From the NCBI RefSeq assembly GCF_030462475.1, contig NZ_JASMRZ010000008.1, positions 40,778 through 91,019 on the forward strand: a stretch of 50,242 nucleotides of DNA. Reading direction: 5' to 3'. The translations under genes were made by a program, and so were the position numbers. This stretch comes from Variovorax sp. CAN15. GTDB lineage: Bacteria; Pseudomonadota; Gammaproteobacteria; Burkholderiales; Burkholderiaceae_C. Numbering within the stretch: position 1 is the stretch's first letter; each line of letters opens with the position of its first letter. This document shows positions 1 to 9,305 of the stretch, one piece after another. The notes under the pieces were generated by a model, which ran no database searches, was not told the origin of the DNA, and was given only the letters and a program-made list of their open reading frames with translations.

Positions 1-1
1 C

Positions 2-2338
2 GCCCTGGGCGCGGTCGGCCTCGCCGCCGCGCTGGGTGGCGGCGGCAGCGATGGCGGCGGGGTTCCCTTCTTCGCTCCCGGCGTCGGCGAAAGCGATGCA
101 GACGCGGACGCGGACGCCGATGCCGACGCGGACGCGGACGGCGACTCGGATGCAGACGCCGATGCGGATGCCGACGCCGACGCTGACGCCGATTCGGATG
201 CCGATGCCGATTCCGACGCGGACTCCGATGCGGACGCGGACGCCGACTCCGATGCCGACGCCGACGCCGACGCCGACCACCTGCTCGACCCGGGCGACGG
301 CGCCGCCGGACATCTGCTCGGCGCGCTCGACAACCTGCTGGGCCTGGGTGGAGGCGGCACGGCGGCGGCCGCGCGCAGCGCCGCGGTCGCGAGCACCGCG
401 CCCACGCTCTCGTCGCTGATGCCCACGGTCGACGGCCTCACCGACCTGGTGGACAACGTGCTCTCGCCGATCGCGGGCAACGAGTTCAGGCCCGACGATC
501 CGAACGCATTCGATCCGCTGGACGACGCCGTCGGCGGCATCACCGCCGACCTCGGCGGCGTGCTCACCCCCGTGGTCGACGGCCTGCTGGGCGCCGGCCT
601 GACCGGCGCGCTCATCGGCTCGCTGAACGGCCAGGTCGACTACCTGACCGACGCGCTCGACAACATCCTCGAAAACCTGCTCGGCGGCAACGGCCTGCTC
701 GGCGGCGTGACCACCGGCCTGGGCATCGACGGCCTCGTGGACCAGCTCATCGGCGACAACGGCGTGGTCGGTCAGGTGCTCGACGGCCTGCTGGGCGACG
801 GCAGCCTCGTGGGCAGCGTGCTCGGCGAAGGCGGTCTGGTCGGACAGCTGCTGGGCGACGGAGGGCTGCTCGGCGGCGTGCTGGGAGACGATGGCCTGCT
901 GGGCGGTCTGCTCGGTGGCGACGGAGGCCTGCTCGGCGGCGTTCTGGGCGACGGCGGCCTGCTGGGCGGCGTGCTCGGCGGTGAAGGCGGCCTGCTCGGC
1001 GGTGTGCTGGGCGACGGCGGCCTGCTGGGTGGTGTTCTGGGCGGTGAGGGCGGCCTGCTCGGCGGTGTGCTGGGCGATGGCGGCCTGCTCGGCGGTGTGC
1101 TGGGCGGTGAGGGCGGCCTGCTCGGCGGTGTGCTGGGCGATGGCGGCCTGCTGGGTGGCGTGCTCGGCGGCGACGGCGTTCTCGCCGGCCTGCTTGGCAG
1201 CGAAGGCCTCACCGGCGGCCTGCTCGGCAACGACGGCTTGGTCGACGGCCTGCTCGGACCCGACGGCGCGGTCGGCGAGTTGCTCGGTGCAACGCCGCTG
1301 GGTGGCTTGCTCGGCGGCGAAAGCGGTCTGCTCAGCGGCGTATTGGGCGACAACGGGCTGGTCGGCGGACTCCTCGGAGGAGACGGCCTGCTGGGCGGTG
1401 TTCTCGGCAACGACGGCCTCCTGGGCGCCGAAGGCCCGCTGGGCGGTCTGCTTGGCGGCGACGGCGGCCTCCTGGGTGGCGTGCTCGGCGGTGAAGGCGG
1501 GCTGCTCGGCGGTGTGCTCGGCAACGACGGACTGCTGGGCGGTGTGCTCGGCGGCGATGGCGGCCTGCTCGGCGGTGTGCTGGGCAACGACGGACTGCTG
1601 GGCGGTGTGCTCGGCGGCGATGGCGGCCTGCTCGGCGGTGTGCTGGGCAACGACGGACTGCTGGGCGGTGTGCTCGGCGGCGATGGCGGCCTGCTCGGCG
1701 GTGTGCTGGGCGAGGGCGGTCTCGTCGGCGGCGTCCTCGGCGCTGTCACCAACGGCGATGCCGGTGGCCTGGTCGGCGGTCTGCTCGGCGAGGACGGTCT
1801 CGTCGGCGGCGTCCTCGGCGCTGTCACCAACGGCGATGCCGGCGGCCTGGTCGGCGGCCTGCTCGGCGAGGACGGCCTCGTCGGCGGCCTGCTCGGCGGC
1901 GTGACCGGCGGCGGCGCCTCGGGCGACCTGCTGGGTGGCGTGCTCGGCGAGCACGGCCTGGTGAACAACCTGCTTGGCGACGACGGACTCGCAGGCAGCG
2001 TGCTGGGTGCCGATGGACTGGTAGGCCACCTGATCGGCTCGCTCGGCGGCGATGCTGCCCCCGTGGCCAACGTGCTGCAGTCGGCGACCAGCGAAGCGGC
2101 CGCTCCGACGACCCATGCGGCCTCCAGCGCTGCAGCGCCGGCGACCGACATCCTGGCCGGTGCTTCCGGCACCGTGGCGCCGGTGGTCGAGACGGTGGCA
2201 CATGTGGCAGAAGGCGCGGCCGGTACCGTCGCTTCCGGCGTGGCCGAGGTGGTGGCGCCGATCACCAGCCAGGTCGAGCAGACGGTGAGCCATGTGGTGA
2301 GCCCGGTCACGAACATCCTGCACGGCCTGCTGGGCTGA
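2..2338 (+). CDS. Giant repetitive surface/collagen-like protein, 5' end cut by window
   Basis: The reading frame is open from the first bases of the window, so the N-terminus lies outside; 778 residues are visible. After a short hydrophobic Gly/Ala stretch come 61 residues of alternating Asp with Ala or Ser (bases 95-277). About 130 residues of non-repetitive Asp/Leu-rich sequence follow, then roughly 430 residues of repeats of the type [12 protein letters not shown] (about 780-1990). An Ala/Val/Thr-rich tail ends in HGLLG. The Asp tract resembles acidic, calcium-binding linkers of large adhesins. The Gly-rich part is of the kind often labelled collagen-like, but its spacing is not a strict Gly-X-Y. 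A cell-surface or biofilm role is inferred from composition only. An ATG at 419 is in frame but is probably internal, because the acidic tract upstream shares the frame. Confidence 0.8.
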   Translation, partial: ALGAVGLAAALGGGGSDGGGVPFFAPGVGESDADADADADADADADGDSDADADADADADADADSDADADSDADSDADADADSDADADADADHLLDPGDGAAGHLLGALDNLLGLGGGGTAAAARSAAVASTAPTLSSLMPTVDGLTDLVDNVLSPIAGNEFRPDDPNAFDPLDDAVGGITADLGGVLTPVVDGLLGAGLTGALIGSLNGQVDYLTDALDNILENLLGGNGLLGGVTTGLGIDGLVDQLIGDNGVVGQVLDGLLGDGSLVGSVLGEGGLVGQLLGDGGLLGGVLGDDGLLGGLLGGDGGLLGGVLGDGGLLGGVLGGEGGLLGGVLGDGGLLGGVLGGEGGLLGGVLGDGGLLGGVLGGEGGLLGGVLGDGGLLGGVLGGDGVLAGLLGSEGLTGGLLGNDGLVDGLLGPDGAVGELLGATPLGGLLGGESGLLSGVLGDNGLVGGLLGGDGLLGGVLGNDGLLGAEGPLGGLLGGDGGLLGGVLGGEGGLLGGVLGNDGLLGGVLGGDGGLLGGVLGNDGLLGGVLGGDGGLLGGVLGNDGLLGGVLGGDGGLLGGVLGEGGLVGGVLGAVTNGDAGGLVGGLLGEDGLVGGVLGAVTNGDAGGLVGGLLGEDGLVGGLLGGVTGGGASGDLLGGVLGEHGLVNNLLGDDGLAGSVLGADGLVGHLIGSLGGDAAPVANVLQSATSEAAAPTTHAASSAAAPATDILAGASGTVAPVVETVAHVAEGAAGTVASGVAEVVAPITSQVEQTVSHVVSPVTNILHGLLG
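95..277 (+). repeat. Asp-Ala / Asp-Ser dipeptide tract
   Basis: In frame with the adhesin-like gene, every second codon is GAC or GAT, and the codons between are Ala (mostly) or Ser, with one Gly. It covers 61 residues with no other residue type. It is similar in idea to the SD repeats of Gram-positive surface proteins. Confidence 0.9.
900..1717 (+). repeat. 63-bp (21-residue) tandem repeat arrays
   Basis: Two arrays share the same 63-bp period. In the first, GTGA(A/G)GG recurs at 981, 1044 and 1107. In the second, ACTGCTGGGCGG recurs at 1531, 1594 and 1657, and those copies are almost base-identical. Each unit is an 11-residue plus a 10-residue module of GGLLGGVLG type. Divergent units separate the arrays at about 1170-1490. 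Confidence 0.9.
1718..1873 (+). repeat. 78-bp tandem duplication
   Basis: Two copies of a 26-residue unit containing [14 protein letters not shown] start at 1718 and 1796 and are nearly identical at the base level. The period differs from the 63-bp arrays upstream, which indicates a separate expansion event. Confidence 0.85.
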
Positions 2339-2499
2339 GCGGACCATCCGCTCGGTCCGCCACGGGCGCGGGTACGGCGATGTAGGCAAGGACTCACGTG
2401 CTTGCCTTGCGCCGTCCCGCATGGGCGGGCCGTGCGCAGAGTCAATGTGGAGGTTCCGTGTATCCCGGTTCCTCCTCACGGCGCATCCGTGCGTCGTTA

Positions 2500-2527
2500 A
2501 GCGCTCCCCCGAGGAGCGCTTTTTTTT
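2500..2527 (+). terminator. Intrinsic terminator after the repetitive protein gene
   Basis: An 8-bp perfect stem AGCGCTCC / GGAGCGCT with a 5-base loop is followed directly by a run of T (2520-2527). It lies about 160 bp past the stop codon of the surface protein. The 2339-2499 stretch before it shows no convincing gene. Confidence 0.9.
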
Positions 2528-2558
2528 GCGTGGGTACAGGCCGGAAGGCCCGCGGCCT

Positions 2559-2882
2559 TCAGCGGATCGCGCCCATCGGCACGACTTGCGGCGTCACCCT
2601 CGCTTCGGTCGCCGTCAGCAGCTGGCCGTTCGATTCCTTCCAGCACATGAGGTTGGTGCGGCCCGAGCCCGCCGGGCCGGGCGCCTGGATCGACACTGCC
2701 TTCCACCCCCTGCATGCGCCGCCGACGGTCGTGGGCCGGTCGAGGAACACGTAGTCGGTGCCGGCGTCGATGCGCATCACGCCGGCCACACCGGGCGGCA
2801 ATGGCTTACGCGTCTGGGCAGGCGCCGCGCAGGCTGCGGCGGCCATGACGATGCCCAGGAAGAAGATGCGAGTGCGCTCCAT
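2559..2882 (-). CDS. Small secreted protein of unknown function
   Basis: This 107-residue protein is not recognised as a named family. Residues 1-22 look like a signal peptide: Arg near the start, a hydrophobic core, then Ala-rich CAAPAQ. A Cys at 18 in an Ala context could also be a lipoprotein site. The rest is a compact domain with Cys residues in GGACRGW and LMCWKE that could form a disulfide in the periplasm. It sits last in the minus-strand run, 54 bp after the EthD gene, and may be the tail of that operon or independent. Function unknown; it may be periplasmic. Confidence 0.65.
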   Translation of the reverse strand: MERTRIFFLGIVMAAAACAAPAQTRKPLPPGVAGVMRIDAGTDYVFLDRPTTVGGACRGWKAVSIQAPGPAGSGRTNLMCWKESNGQLLTATEARVTPQVVPMGAIR

Positions 2883-2936
2883 GCGTGCCTGTTCGGTGTC
2901 GAGGAACGCCGATGTTAGGGCTGGAGTGCCGTCGGC

Positions 2937-3638
2937 CTACACCACCCGGTGCTCATACACCACGAAGGCCGTGATCTCCGCCAGGAAGGTGAGCGCATGC
3001 GCCATCGTCACTTGCCCCTGCGGCGAGGAGAAGGCGGCATCCAGCGTGTCGGTGTCCTCGAACCACAGCTCGACGATGCCGTCGATCGGCAGCTCGGCAT
3101 AGCCGCAGGGCGCGCCCTTCACGAACTCGCGCGCGGTGACCACGTTCTGGCGGTAGCCGCTCACGCCGGGCATGCGGCGCACGTGGTCGGCGTGCACCTT
3201 CCATTCGCGGCGGAAGTCGTCCTCCGACTGTTCGGATGGCCGGCGCAGCAGCGATATGCGCTTGAGCAGCCCCCGTGGATTCGGCGGCAGCGCGACCACC
3301 TCGGTCTGCGCGACGGTCACGATGTGCAGGCCGCCGAGGAAGCGCTCCTCGTCGGCTCGGATGGCGGCTGCGAGTTCGCCGCGATTGAAGGCCGCGTCAG
3401 CCTGCGCGCCCTCGTCGAAGCCCAGCTGCGAGAAGCCATCGAAATCCCACGGCCCGCGCGCGAAGTCGATGCCGCGCTGCAGCCGGTCGAGCACGAGGTT
3501 CTGGCGGTAGCTGCGCAGCGTGGGCAGCTGAGCCACCAGCGGGCCGTGCCTGTCGCGCCAGTGGCTGCGGAAGGCTTCGTCGGTCCATTCGGCCTTCTTG
3601 CGGATCAGGCCCATGCGCAGGGTCGTCGGTTCGGTCAT
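2937..3638 (-). CDS. Double EthD-domain protein
   Basis: This 233-residue protein has two similar halves. Residues 1-115 contain EWTDEAFRSHW...RHGPLV...LRSYRQN; residues 120-233 contain EDDFRREWKVHADHV...VSGYRQN. Both match the EthD (dimeric alpha-beta barrel) fold, which usually works as a homodimer of about 100-residue chains, so this chain looks like an intramolecular dimer. EthD proteins accompany degradation pathways and may bind or process small hydrophobic intermediates; the reaction here is unknown. The ATG at 3638 overlaps the stop of the upstream reductase gene by 4 bases (ATGA), indicating translational coupling. The open frame continues upstream, but that part is out of character and belongs to the shadow of the reductase gene. 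Confidence 0.85.
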   Translation of the reverse strand: MTEPTTLRMGLIRKKAEWTDEAFRSHWRDRHGPLVAQLPTLRSYRQNLVLDRLQRGIDFARGPWDFDGFSQLGFDEGAQADAAFNRGELAAAIRADEERFLGGLHIVTVAQTEVVALPPNPRGLLKRISLLRRPSEQSEDDFRREWKVHADHVRRMPGVSGYRQNVVTAREFVKGAPCGYAELPIDGIVELWFEDTDTLDAAFSSPQGQVTMAHALTFLAEITAFVVYEHRVV

Positions 3639-4825
3639 CTGCCTGTCTCCTTGTCTTCGAATTGCATGGCGGCTTCGGCCTCGGCGCGCGCACGCGCGAG
3701 GCCGGGCGCGCGCTTGGCCAGCCACACGCCATGGCGCACCGGCCAGCGCCCGAAGCCGGGGTCCGCGCCGAGGGCGGCGGCCGCGTGGTGCGCCCAGTAA
3801 GGGTCGAACAGCGCCTCGCGGCCGAGTGCGATCAGGTCGGCATCGCCCGCTGCGAGCACGGCCTCGGCCTGATGCGCGTCGACGATCATCCCGACGGCCT
3901 GCGTGGGCACCTGCGCCTCGCGCCGGATGCGCGCGGAGAACGGCACCTGGAAGCCCAGCCCGCGCGGCACCGGCAGCGCGCGCGTCTCCTCGGTGAGCCC
4001 GCCCGATGAGCAGTCGATCACGTCGACGCCGCAGCGCTTGAGCTCGCGCGCGAGCACCACCGAGTCGTCGAGGTCCCAGCCGTCGAGCGTGCCGTCGACC
4101 GCGGAGAGCCGGCAGAACAGCGGCTTCTCCGCCGGCCATGCGGCGCGCACGCGCTGCGCGATCTCCAGCGCGAGCCACATGCGGTTGGCGCGGCTGCCGC
4201 CCAGTGCGTCATCGCGATGGTTGGCGTTGGGCGACAGGAAGCTCGCCACCAGGTAGCCGTGCCCGAAATGCAGCTCGACCACGTCGAAGCCCGCCTTGTC
4301 CGCGCGCAGCGTGGCATCGACGAAGCGCTGCACAACCGCGGCGACGCCGTCGGCGTCGAGCACGCGCGGCACCGACCAGCCCGGCCCTGCCGCAATGGCG
4401 CTCGGGCCCAGGCGCTCCCACGGCTCCTCGTCGGCCGCCATGCGCGCGTCGCCGAGTGCGGCACCGCCCTCCCACAGCGGCTCGCTGCCGGCCTTGCGGC
4501 CTGCATGCGCAAGCTGCACGCCGATGGCGCTGCCCTGCGCGTGCACGAAGTCGACCACCGCCTTCAGCGGCGCGATCTGGCTGTCGTTCCACAAGCCGAG
4601 GTCGGCCGTGCCGATGCGTCCGCGCGGATCGACCGAGGTGCTCTCGGTGAGGATCAGCCCCGCGCCGCCGAGCGCGAACTTGCCCAGGTGCACCATGTGC
4701 CACGGCGTGGCATGGCCGCGCTCGGCGGCGTGCTGGCACATCGGCGAGATCACGACGCGGTTGGCCAATGTGAGGCCGCGCAGTTGCAGGGGCTGGAAAA
4801 GCAGAGGAAGGGAGTCGGTGGACAT
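3635..4825 (-). CDS. NADH:flavin oxidoreductase, old yellow enzyme family (YqjM-like)
   Basis: This 396-residue FMN-dependent ene-reductase is expected to reduce C=C bonds of alpha,beta-unsaturated carbonyl compounds with NAD(P)H in the cytoplasm. The N-terminus NRVVISPMCQH carries the Cys of the YqjM subgroup. QLAHAGRKAG is the conserved HAGRK motif. ELHFGHGYL holds the His pair that binds the substrate carbonyl, though the usual Ala-Ala between them is Phe-Gly. ALGREALFDPYW is the C-terminal FMN phosphate motif. It is coupled to the EthD gene (4-base overlap) and follows the DMT transporter by 12 bases. In this operon it would saturate a ring enone, consistent with the KstD-like dehydrogenase upstream. 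The substrate is unknown. Confidence 0.92.
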   Translation of the reverse strand: MSTDSLPLLFQPLQLRGLTLANRVVISPMCQHAAERGHATPWHMVHLGKFALGGAGLILTESTSVDPRGRIGTADLGLWNDSQIAPLKAVVDFVHAQGSAIGVQLAHAGRKAGSEPLWEGGAALGDARMAADEEPWERLGPSAIAAGPGWSVPRVLDADGVAAVVQRFVDATLRADKAGFDVVELHFGHGYLVASFLSPNANHRDDALGGSRANRMWLALEIAQRVRAAWPAEKPLFCRLSAVDGTLDGWDLDDSVVLARELKRCGVDVIDCSSGGLTEETRALPVPRGLGFQVPFSARIRREAQVPTQAVGMIVDAHQAEAVLAAGDADLIALGREALFDPYWAHHAAAALGADPGFGRWPVRHGVWLAKRAPGLARARAEAEAAMQFEDKETGR

Positions 4826-4837
4826 GAATCGAAGAAA

Positions 4838-5779
4838 TCAGGGTGCAGACTTGGGCACTGCGGCAGCTGCAGGCCGCGTGCCCAGCCAGGTGCCGCTCAT
4901 CACCGCGGCAAAGCCGAACAGGTGCCACCAGGTCAGCACCTCGCCCAGCAGCAGCGCCGCGACCGCGACGCCGAACACCGGCACCCAGTAGAGAAAGACA
5001 GCGGTGCGCGCCACGCCGATGACGGAGATCGCGCGGTTCCAGATCAGGTTGCCGGCGGCGGTGGCGGCCACGCCCGAGAACAGCACCAGCGTCCACGGCC
5101 ACGCCCCCGGGAAGAGCTGCGCCGCACCCAGCGGCGACGGCCCGAGCAGCGCGTGCAGCACCAGCATCGCGGTGCCCATCACGTAGATGCCCCAGCTCAT
5201 CGACAGCGGATCGATCTGCCGCGCCAGGCGCTGCACGCCCACGCCGCCGACCGCGAAGCTCACCACCGAGAGCGCTAGCATCAGGTCGCCCAGCCCCGCA
5301 TGCGAGAGGCTCGCGCCCGGATGGCTCAGCACCACCGCCGCCACGCCCGTGAAGCCCAGCGCCACGCCGCACAGCCGCCGCGCCGTCAGCGCCTCGCGGA
5401 ACACCAGCGCCGCCATCAGCGCCGACACCAGCGGGCTCAACGCCATGATCAGCGCGCCGTTGGTCGCCGTCGAACGCTGCAGCCCGAGCGCGAACAGGAT
5501 CTGGTTGGCGTACACCATCAGGAAGCCGCAGCCAGTCAGCGCCGCGAGACGGCGCCAGCCGAACGCCGGCAGCCCGCCGCGCCGCCACAGCACGATCGCG
5601 CTCAGCGCCGCGCAGGCCACCGCCATGCGCAGCGCCGCCAGCGGCAGCGCCTCGAAGTAGCCCGTCAGCACCTTCACGGCCGACACGTTCACGCCCCACA
5701 CCAGCATCCCCGCCAGCAGCCAGCCCTGCACGGCGGCGGGTGTGGCGTCGGGTGCGCGCGCGGCGCGGGTGGGAGTCAC
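4838..5779 (-). CDS. DMT-superfamily (EamA) transporter
   Basis: This inner-membrane protein of about 313 residues has ten predicted hydrophobic segments arranged as two EamA repeats of five (first about residues 15-145, second about 155-295). The family exports or exchanges small metabolites; the substrate cannot be read from the sequence. A GTG at 5779 is preferred as start: it lies one base after the stop of the MBL gene and has GAAGG a few bases upstream. An in-frame ATG at 5845 would overlap the MBL gene by 65 bases and add a hydrophilic, unconserved-looking leader. Position in the operon suggests export of a pathway intermediate or product. Confidence 0.85.
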   Translation of the reverse strand: MTPTRAARAPDATPAAVQGWLLAGMLVWGVNVSAVKVLTGYFEALPLAALRMAVACAALSAIVLWRRGGLPAFGWRRLAALTGCGFLMVYANQILFALGLQRSTATNGALIMALSPLVSALMAALVFREALTARRLCGVALGFTGVAAVVLSHPGASLSHAGLGDLMLALSVVSFAVGGVGVQRLARQIDPLSMSWGIYVMGTAMLVLHALLGPSPLGAAQLFPGAWPWTLVLFSGVAATAAGNLIWNRAISVIGVARTAVFLYWVPVFGVAVAALLLGEVLTWWHLFGFAAVMSGTWLGTRPAAAAVPKSAP

Positions 5780-5780
5780 C

Positions 5781-6755
5781 TCAGCCTTCGAGTTCGTTCC
5801 ACATCTCGATGTCGCGCTCGGCGGTCCAGATGCGCGGATGCGCATGGCCCGTCGCCTCGTCGTAGGCGCGCGTCACGTCGAAAGGCATGCAGTGGTCGAA
5901 GATGACCCAGTGGCCGTACGTGGGGCGCAGCGCCGCCACTGTTTCCTTGTAGATCGCATTCAGCGTCTTGCCCTGCGCCACGCCGCTGTTGACCAGCGTG
6001 TACACGTCGGAGATGAACGCGCGCGTGGAGGCGATGGCACGGCGCACGTCGGCGGCGTTCTCCAGCGCGGCACCACGGCCGGGCACCAGCTTCTCGAAGC
6101 CGAAGCCCGCGAGGCGGTCGAGCGTGGCGGGCCAGTCGCGGAAGTAGCAGTCGCCGGCGTAGGCGGTGCTCTGGTATTCGACGAGGTCGCCGGCAAAGCA
6201 GATCTTCTGGTCTTCGAGGTAGGCGATGGTGTCGCCCTTGGTGTGGCCGCGGCCCACCTGCGCGATCTTCACTTCGAGCTTCTTGCCCAGCCACACGCTC
6301 ATGGTGCCGTCGAAGGTCATGGTGGGCCAGGTCAGGCCCGGCGGCACCGACTCGACGTTGCGGAACAGGCGCGGGAAGCGGCCGATCTCGCTGGCCTTGT
6401 CCTGCTCGCCGCGCTCGACGATCAGGTCATAGGTGTCGCGGCTGGCGATGATCTGCTCGGCGCCTTCCTTGAAGTAGGCCGACGCGCCCAGCACGCGCAC
6501 AGCGTGGTAGTGGCTCAGCAGCACGTACTTGATAGGCAGCGGCGTGACTTCGCGGATGCGGCGGATCACGTCCTGCGCCATCGCGGGCGTGGCCTGGGTG
6601 TCGACCACCATCACGGCCTCGTCGCCGATGAAGATGCCGGTGTTGGGGTCGCCTTCGGCGGTGTAAGCGTAGGCGTTCTCCGAGAGGCGGGTGAACGAAA
6701 CCTTCTTTTCTTCGAGGTCGGCCTGGCTGGCGAATTTCTTGGTGGTGGCGGTCAT
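5781..6755 (-). CDS. MBL-fold hydrolase with altered metal site
   Basis: This 324-residue protein has the metallo-beta-lactamase fold: a strand-rich N-terminus, IFIGDEAVMVVDTQ, the motif LLSHYHAVRVLG, then GRGHTKGDT and FAGDLVEY. The two His of HxH, the His of GHT and the Asp of AGD are present. The Asp and His that normally complete HxHxDH are Val and Arg, and the usual GHG near PGRGAAL is GRG. It may therefore bind one metal or use another chemistry. The family includes hydrolases of thioesters, lactones and sulfates. It lies between livF and the DMT gene in the same transcription unit. Fold certain, activity unknown. Confidence 0.88.
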   Translation of the reverse strand: MTATTKKFASQADLEEKKVSFTRLSENAYAYTAEGDPNTGIFIGDEAVMVVDTQATPAMAQDVIRRIREVTPLPIKYVLLSHYHAVRVLGASAYFKEGAEQIIASRDTYDLIVERGEQDKASEIGRFPRLFRNVESVPPGLTWPTMTFDGTMSVWLGKKLEVKIAQVGRGHTKGDTIAYLEDQKICFAGDLVEYQSTAYAGDCYFRDWPATLDRLAGFGFEKLVPGRGAALENAADVRRAIASTRAFISDVYTLVNSGVAQGKTLNAIYKETVAALRPTYGHWVIFDHCMPFDVTRAYDEATGHAHPRIWTAERDIEMWNELEG

Positions 6756-6783
6756 TGGGTGTCCTTTGAAGTGAGCGATGAAA

Positions 6784-7494
<711 letters not shown>

Positions 7495-7514
7495 GATGGT
7501 TTCGGTCTTTCTGC

Positions 7515-9305
7515 TCAGGCGGGCATGGCCGTGGCCAGTGCCTCTTCTTCTTCGTCGTCCACGCCCAGGTAGGCCTCGACCACGCGCGGGTTGGCCTGCA
7601 CCTCGGCGGGCTTGCCCTCGGCGATCTTGATGCCGTAGTCGAGCACGATCACGTGGTCGGAGATCGACATCACCAGGTCCATGTGGTGCTCCACCATCAG
7701 GATCGACACGCCGCACTTGCCGATGCGCAGCAGCAGTTCGCCGAGCTCGGCGGTCTCCTGCGGGTTCAGGCCGGCGGCGGGCTCGTCGAGCAGCAGCAGT
7801 TGCGGCTCGGTGGCCAGCGCGCGCGCCAGTTCCACGCGGCGCTGCAGGCCGTAGGGCAGGCTGCCGGCGGGCCAGTGCGCCAGATGGCCGAGGCCGACCA
7901 GGTCGAGCAGCTGCAGGGCGCGTTCGCGCGTGGCGCGCTCCTGCTTGCCGGCGGTGGGCCACGCCACCAGCGACGACAGGAAGCCATTGCTCATGCGGCT
8001 GTGGCGGCCCAGCATGACGTTGTCGAGCACCGACAGGTCTGCGAACAGGCGCAGGTTCTGGAAGGTGCGGCCCATGCCCAGGCAGCAGATGGTGTGCGCC
8101 GGCTGGCCCACGATGTTCTGGCCCAGGAAGCGGATCACGCCCGCGTCGGGTTCGATCACGCCGGTGAGCATGTTGATCATGGTGCTCTTGCCCGCGCCGT
8201 TCGGCCCGATCAGCGCATGGATGTGGCCGCGCTGCAGGCGGAAGGACACGTCCTGCGCCGGCTTCACGCCGCCATACGACTTGGTCACGCCCTGCACCAC
8301 CAGCAGCTCGCCTTCCCCGCCCGGGCCGATCTGCCCTGGCACGCCGCTGCCGCCCGCGCCTTCGCCGCGATGGCGCGACTTCAGGAACCACTTGTTGAAC
8401 AGGCCCACCACGCCGCCGGGCATGACGTACAGCGCGAACAGCAGCAGGAAGCCATACAGGAAGTGCTGCGCCGAGGGCCAGCGCGCGAGCAGCGCGTCGG
8501 TCAGCGTGAGCAGCACCGCGCCCACCAGCGGCCCGTACATCGAGCCCGCGCCGCCGAACAGCACCAGCAGCAGGATGAAGATCGACAGGTGGAAGGTGAT
8601 GAAGTCGGAGTTGATGTACTGGTTCTGCTGCGCCACCAGCGCGCCCGCGATGCCGCAGGTGACGGCCGCGACCACGAAGGCCATGACCTTGGCGCGGTAC
8701 ACGCGCACGCCGACGGAGGACGATGCGATCTCGTCCGCCTGCAGCGACAGCAGCGCACGGCCGAAGCGGCCATTCAGCAGGTTGCGCAGCAGCAGGTGCA
8801 GCGCCGCGCACAGCACGATGCAGAGGATGACCCACTGCGTGGTGTCCAGCGGCGCGCCCTTCCAGGTGAGCGGACGGATGCCGTAGATGCCCTGCGCGCC
8901 GCCGAACACATCGGTCCATTCGCCCACGAGCTTTTCCACGACGATGCCGAAGGCCAGCGTGACCATGGCCAGGTACGGCCCCTTCACGCGCAGCGAAGGC
9001 AGCGCGATGAGCACGCCGCACAGGCCCGAGATGACGGCGGCCAGCGCGAGCGCGAGCCACGGGTCCATGTCGGTGCGCGAAGTCAGCAGCGCCACGGCGT
9101 AGGCGCCGGCCGCGAACAGCCCGGCCTGGCCCAGCGATTTCTGCCCCGCGTAGCCGACCAGCACGTTCATGCCGGCGGCGCAGAGGTAATAGACGCACAT
9201 CATGAAGGCGATGCGCAGGTAGTAGTCGTTGCCGGACATCGAGACGATGCCGCAGAGCACCGCCGCGACCAGCACCACGCTGGCGGGATGGGCGAGGCGC
9301 TTCAT
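7515..9305 (-). CDS. Fused LivM permease - LivG ATPase
   Basis: This 596-residue protein joins two usually separate ABC subunits. Residues 1-330 are a LivM-type permease with about eight to ten hydrophobic segments and the signature AGQKSLGQAGLFAAGAYA. A Gly-rich linker (about 330-347) leads to a LivG-type ATPase: Walker A GPNGAGKST near 365, LPYGLQRRVELARAL near 485, Walker B LLLLDEPAAGLNP near 502. The chain ends in a Glu-rich tail. No stop or frameshift lies in the linker. The ATG at 9305 overlaps the livH stop by 4 bases (ATGA). Such fusions occur in HAAT importers of Burkholderiales. It forms the inner-membrane core with LivH and LivF. Confidence 0.93.
   Translation of the reverse strand: MKRLAHPASVVLVAAVLCGIVSMSGNDYYLRIAFMMCVYYLCAAGMNVLVGYAGQKSLGQAGLFAAGAYAVALLTSRTDMDPWLALALAAVISGLCGVLIALPSLRVKGPYLAMVTLAFGIVVEKLVGEWTDVFGGAQGIYGIRPLTWKGAPLDTTQWVILCIVLCAALHLLLRNLLNGRFGRALLSLQADEIASSSVGVRVYRAKVMAFVVAAVTCGIAGALVAQQNQYINSDFITFHLSIFILLLVLFGGAGSMYGPLVGAVLLTLTDALLARWPSAQHFLYGFLLLFALYVMPGGVVGLFNKWFLKSRHRGEGAGGSGVPGQIGPGGEGELLVVQGVTKSYGGVKPAQDVSFRLQRGHIHALIGPNGAGKSTMINMLTGVIEPDAGVIRFLGQNIVGQPAHTICCLGMGRTFQNLRLFADLSVLDNVMLGRHSRMSNGFLSSLVAWPTAGKQERATRERALQLLDLVGLGHLAHWPAGSLPYGLQRRVELARALATEPQLLLLDEPAAGLNPQETAELGELLLRIGKCGVSILMVEHHMDLVMSISDHVIVLDYGIKIAEGKPAEVQANPRVVEAYLGVDDEEEEALATAMPA

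Noticed and set aside
900..1873. CRISPR-like array
   Set aside because: The repeats are continuous, in frame and without unique spacers; they encode protein repeats.
772..2445. Minus-strand frame of Ser/Pro/Arg repeats opposite the surface protein
   Set aside because: The repeats have a period divisible by 3, so every frame stays open. The plus-strand frame has the meaningful acidic tract, tail and terminator.
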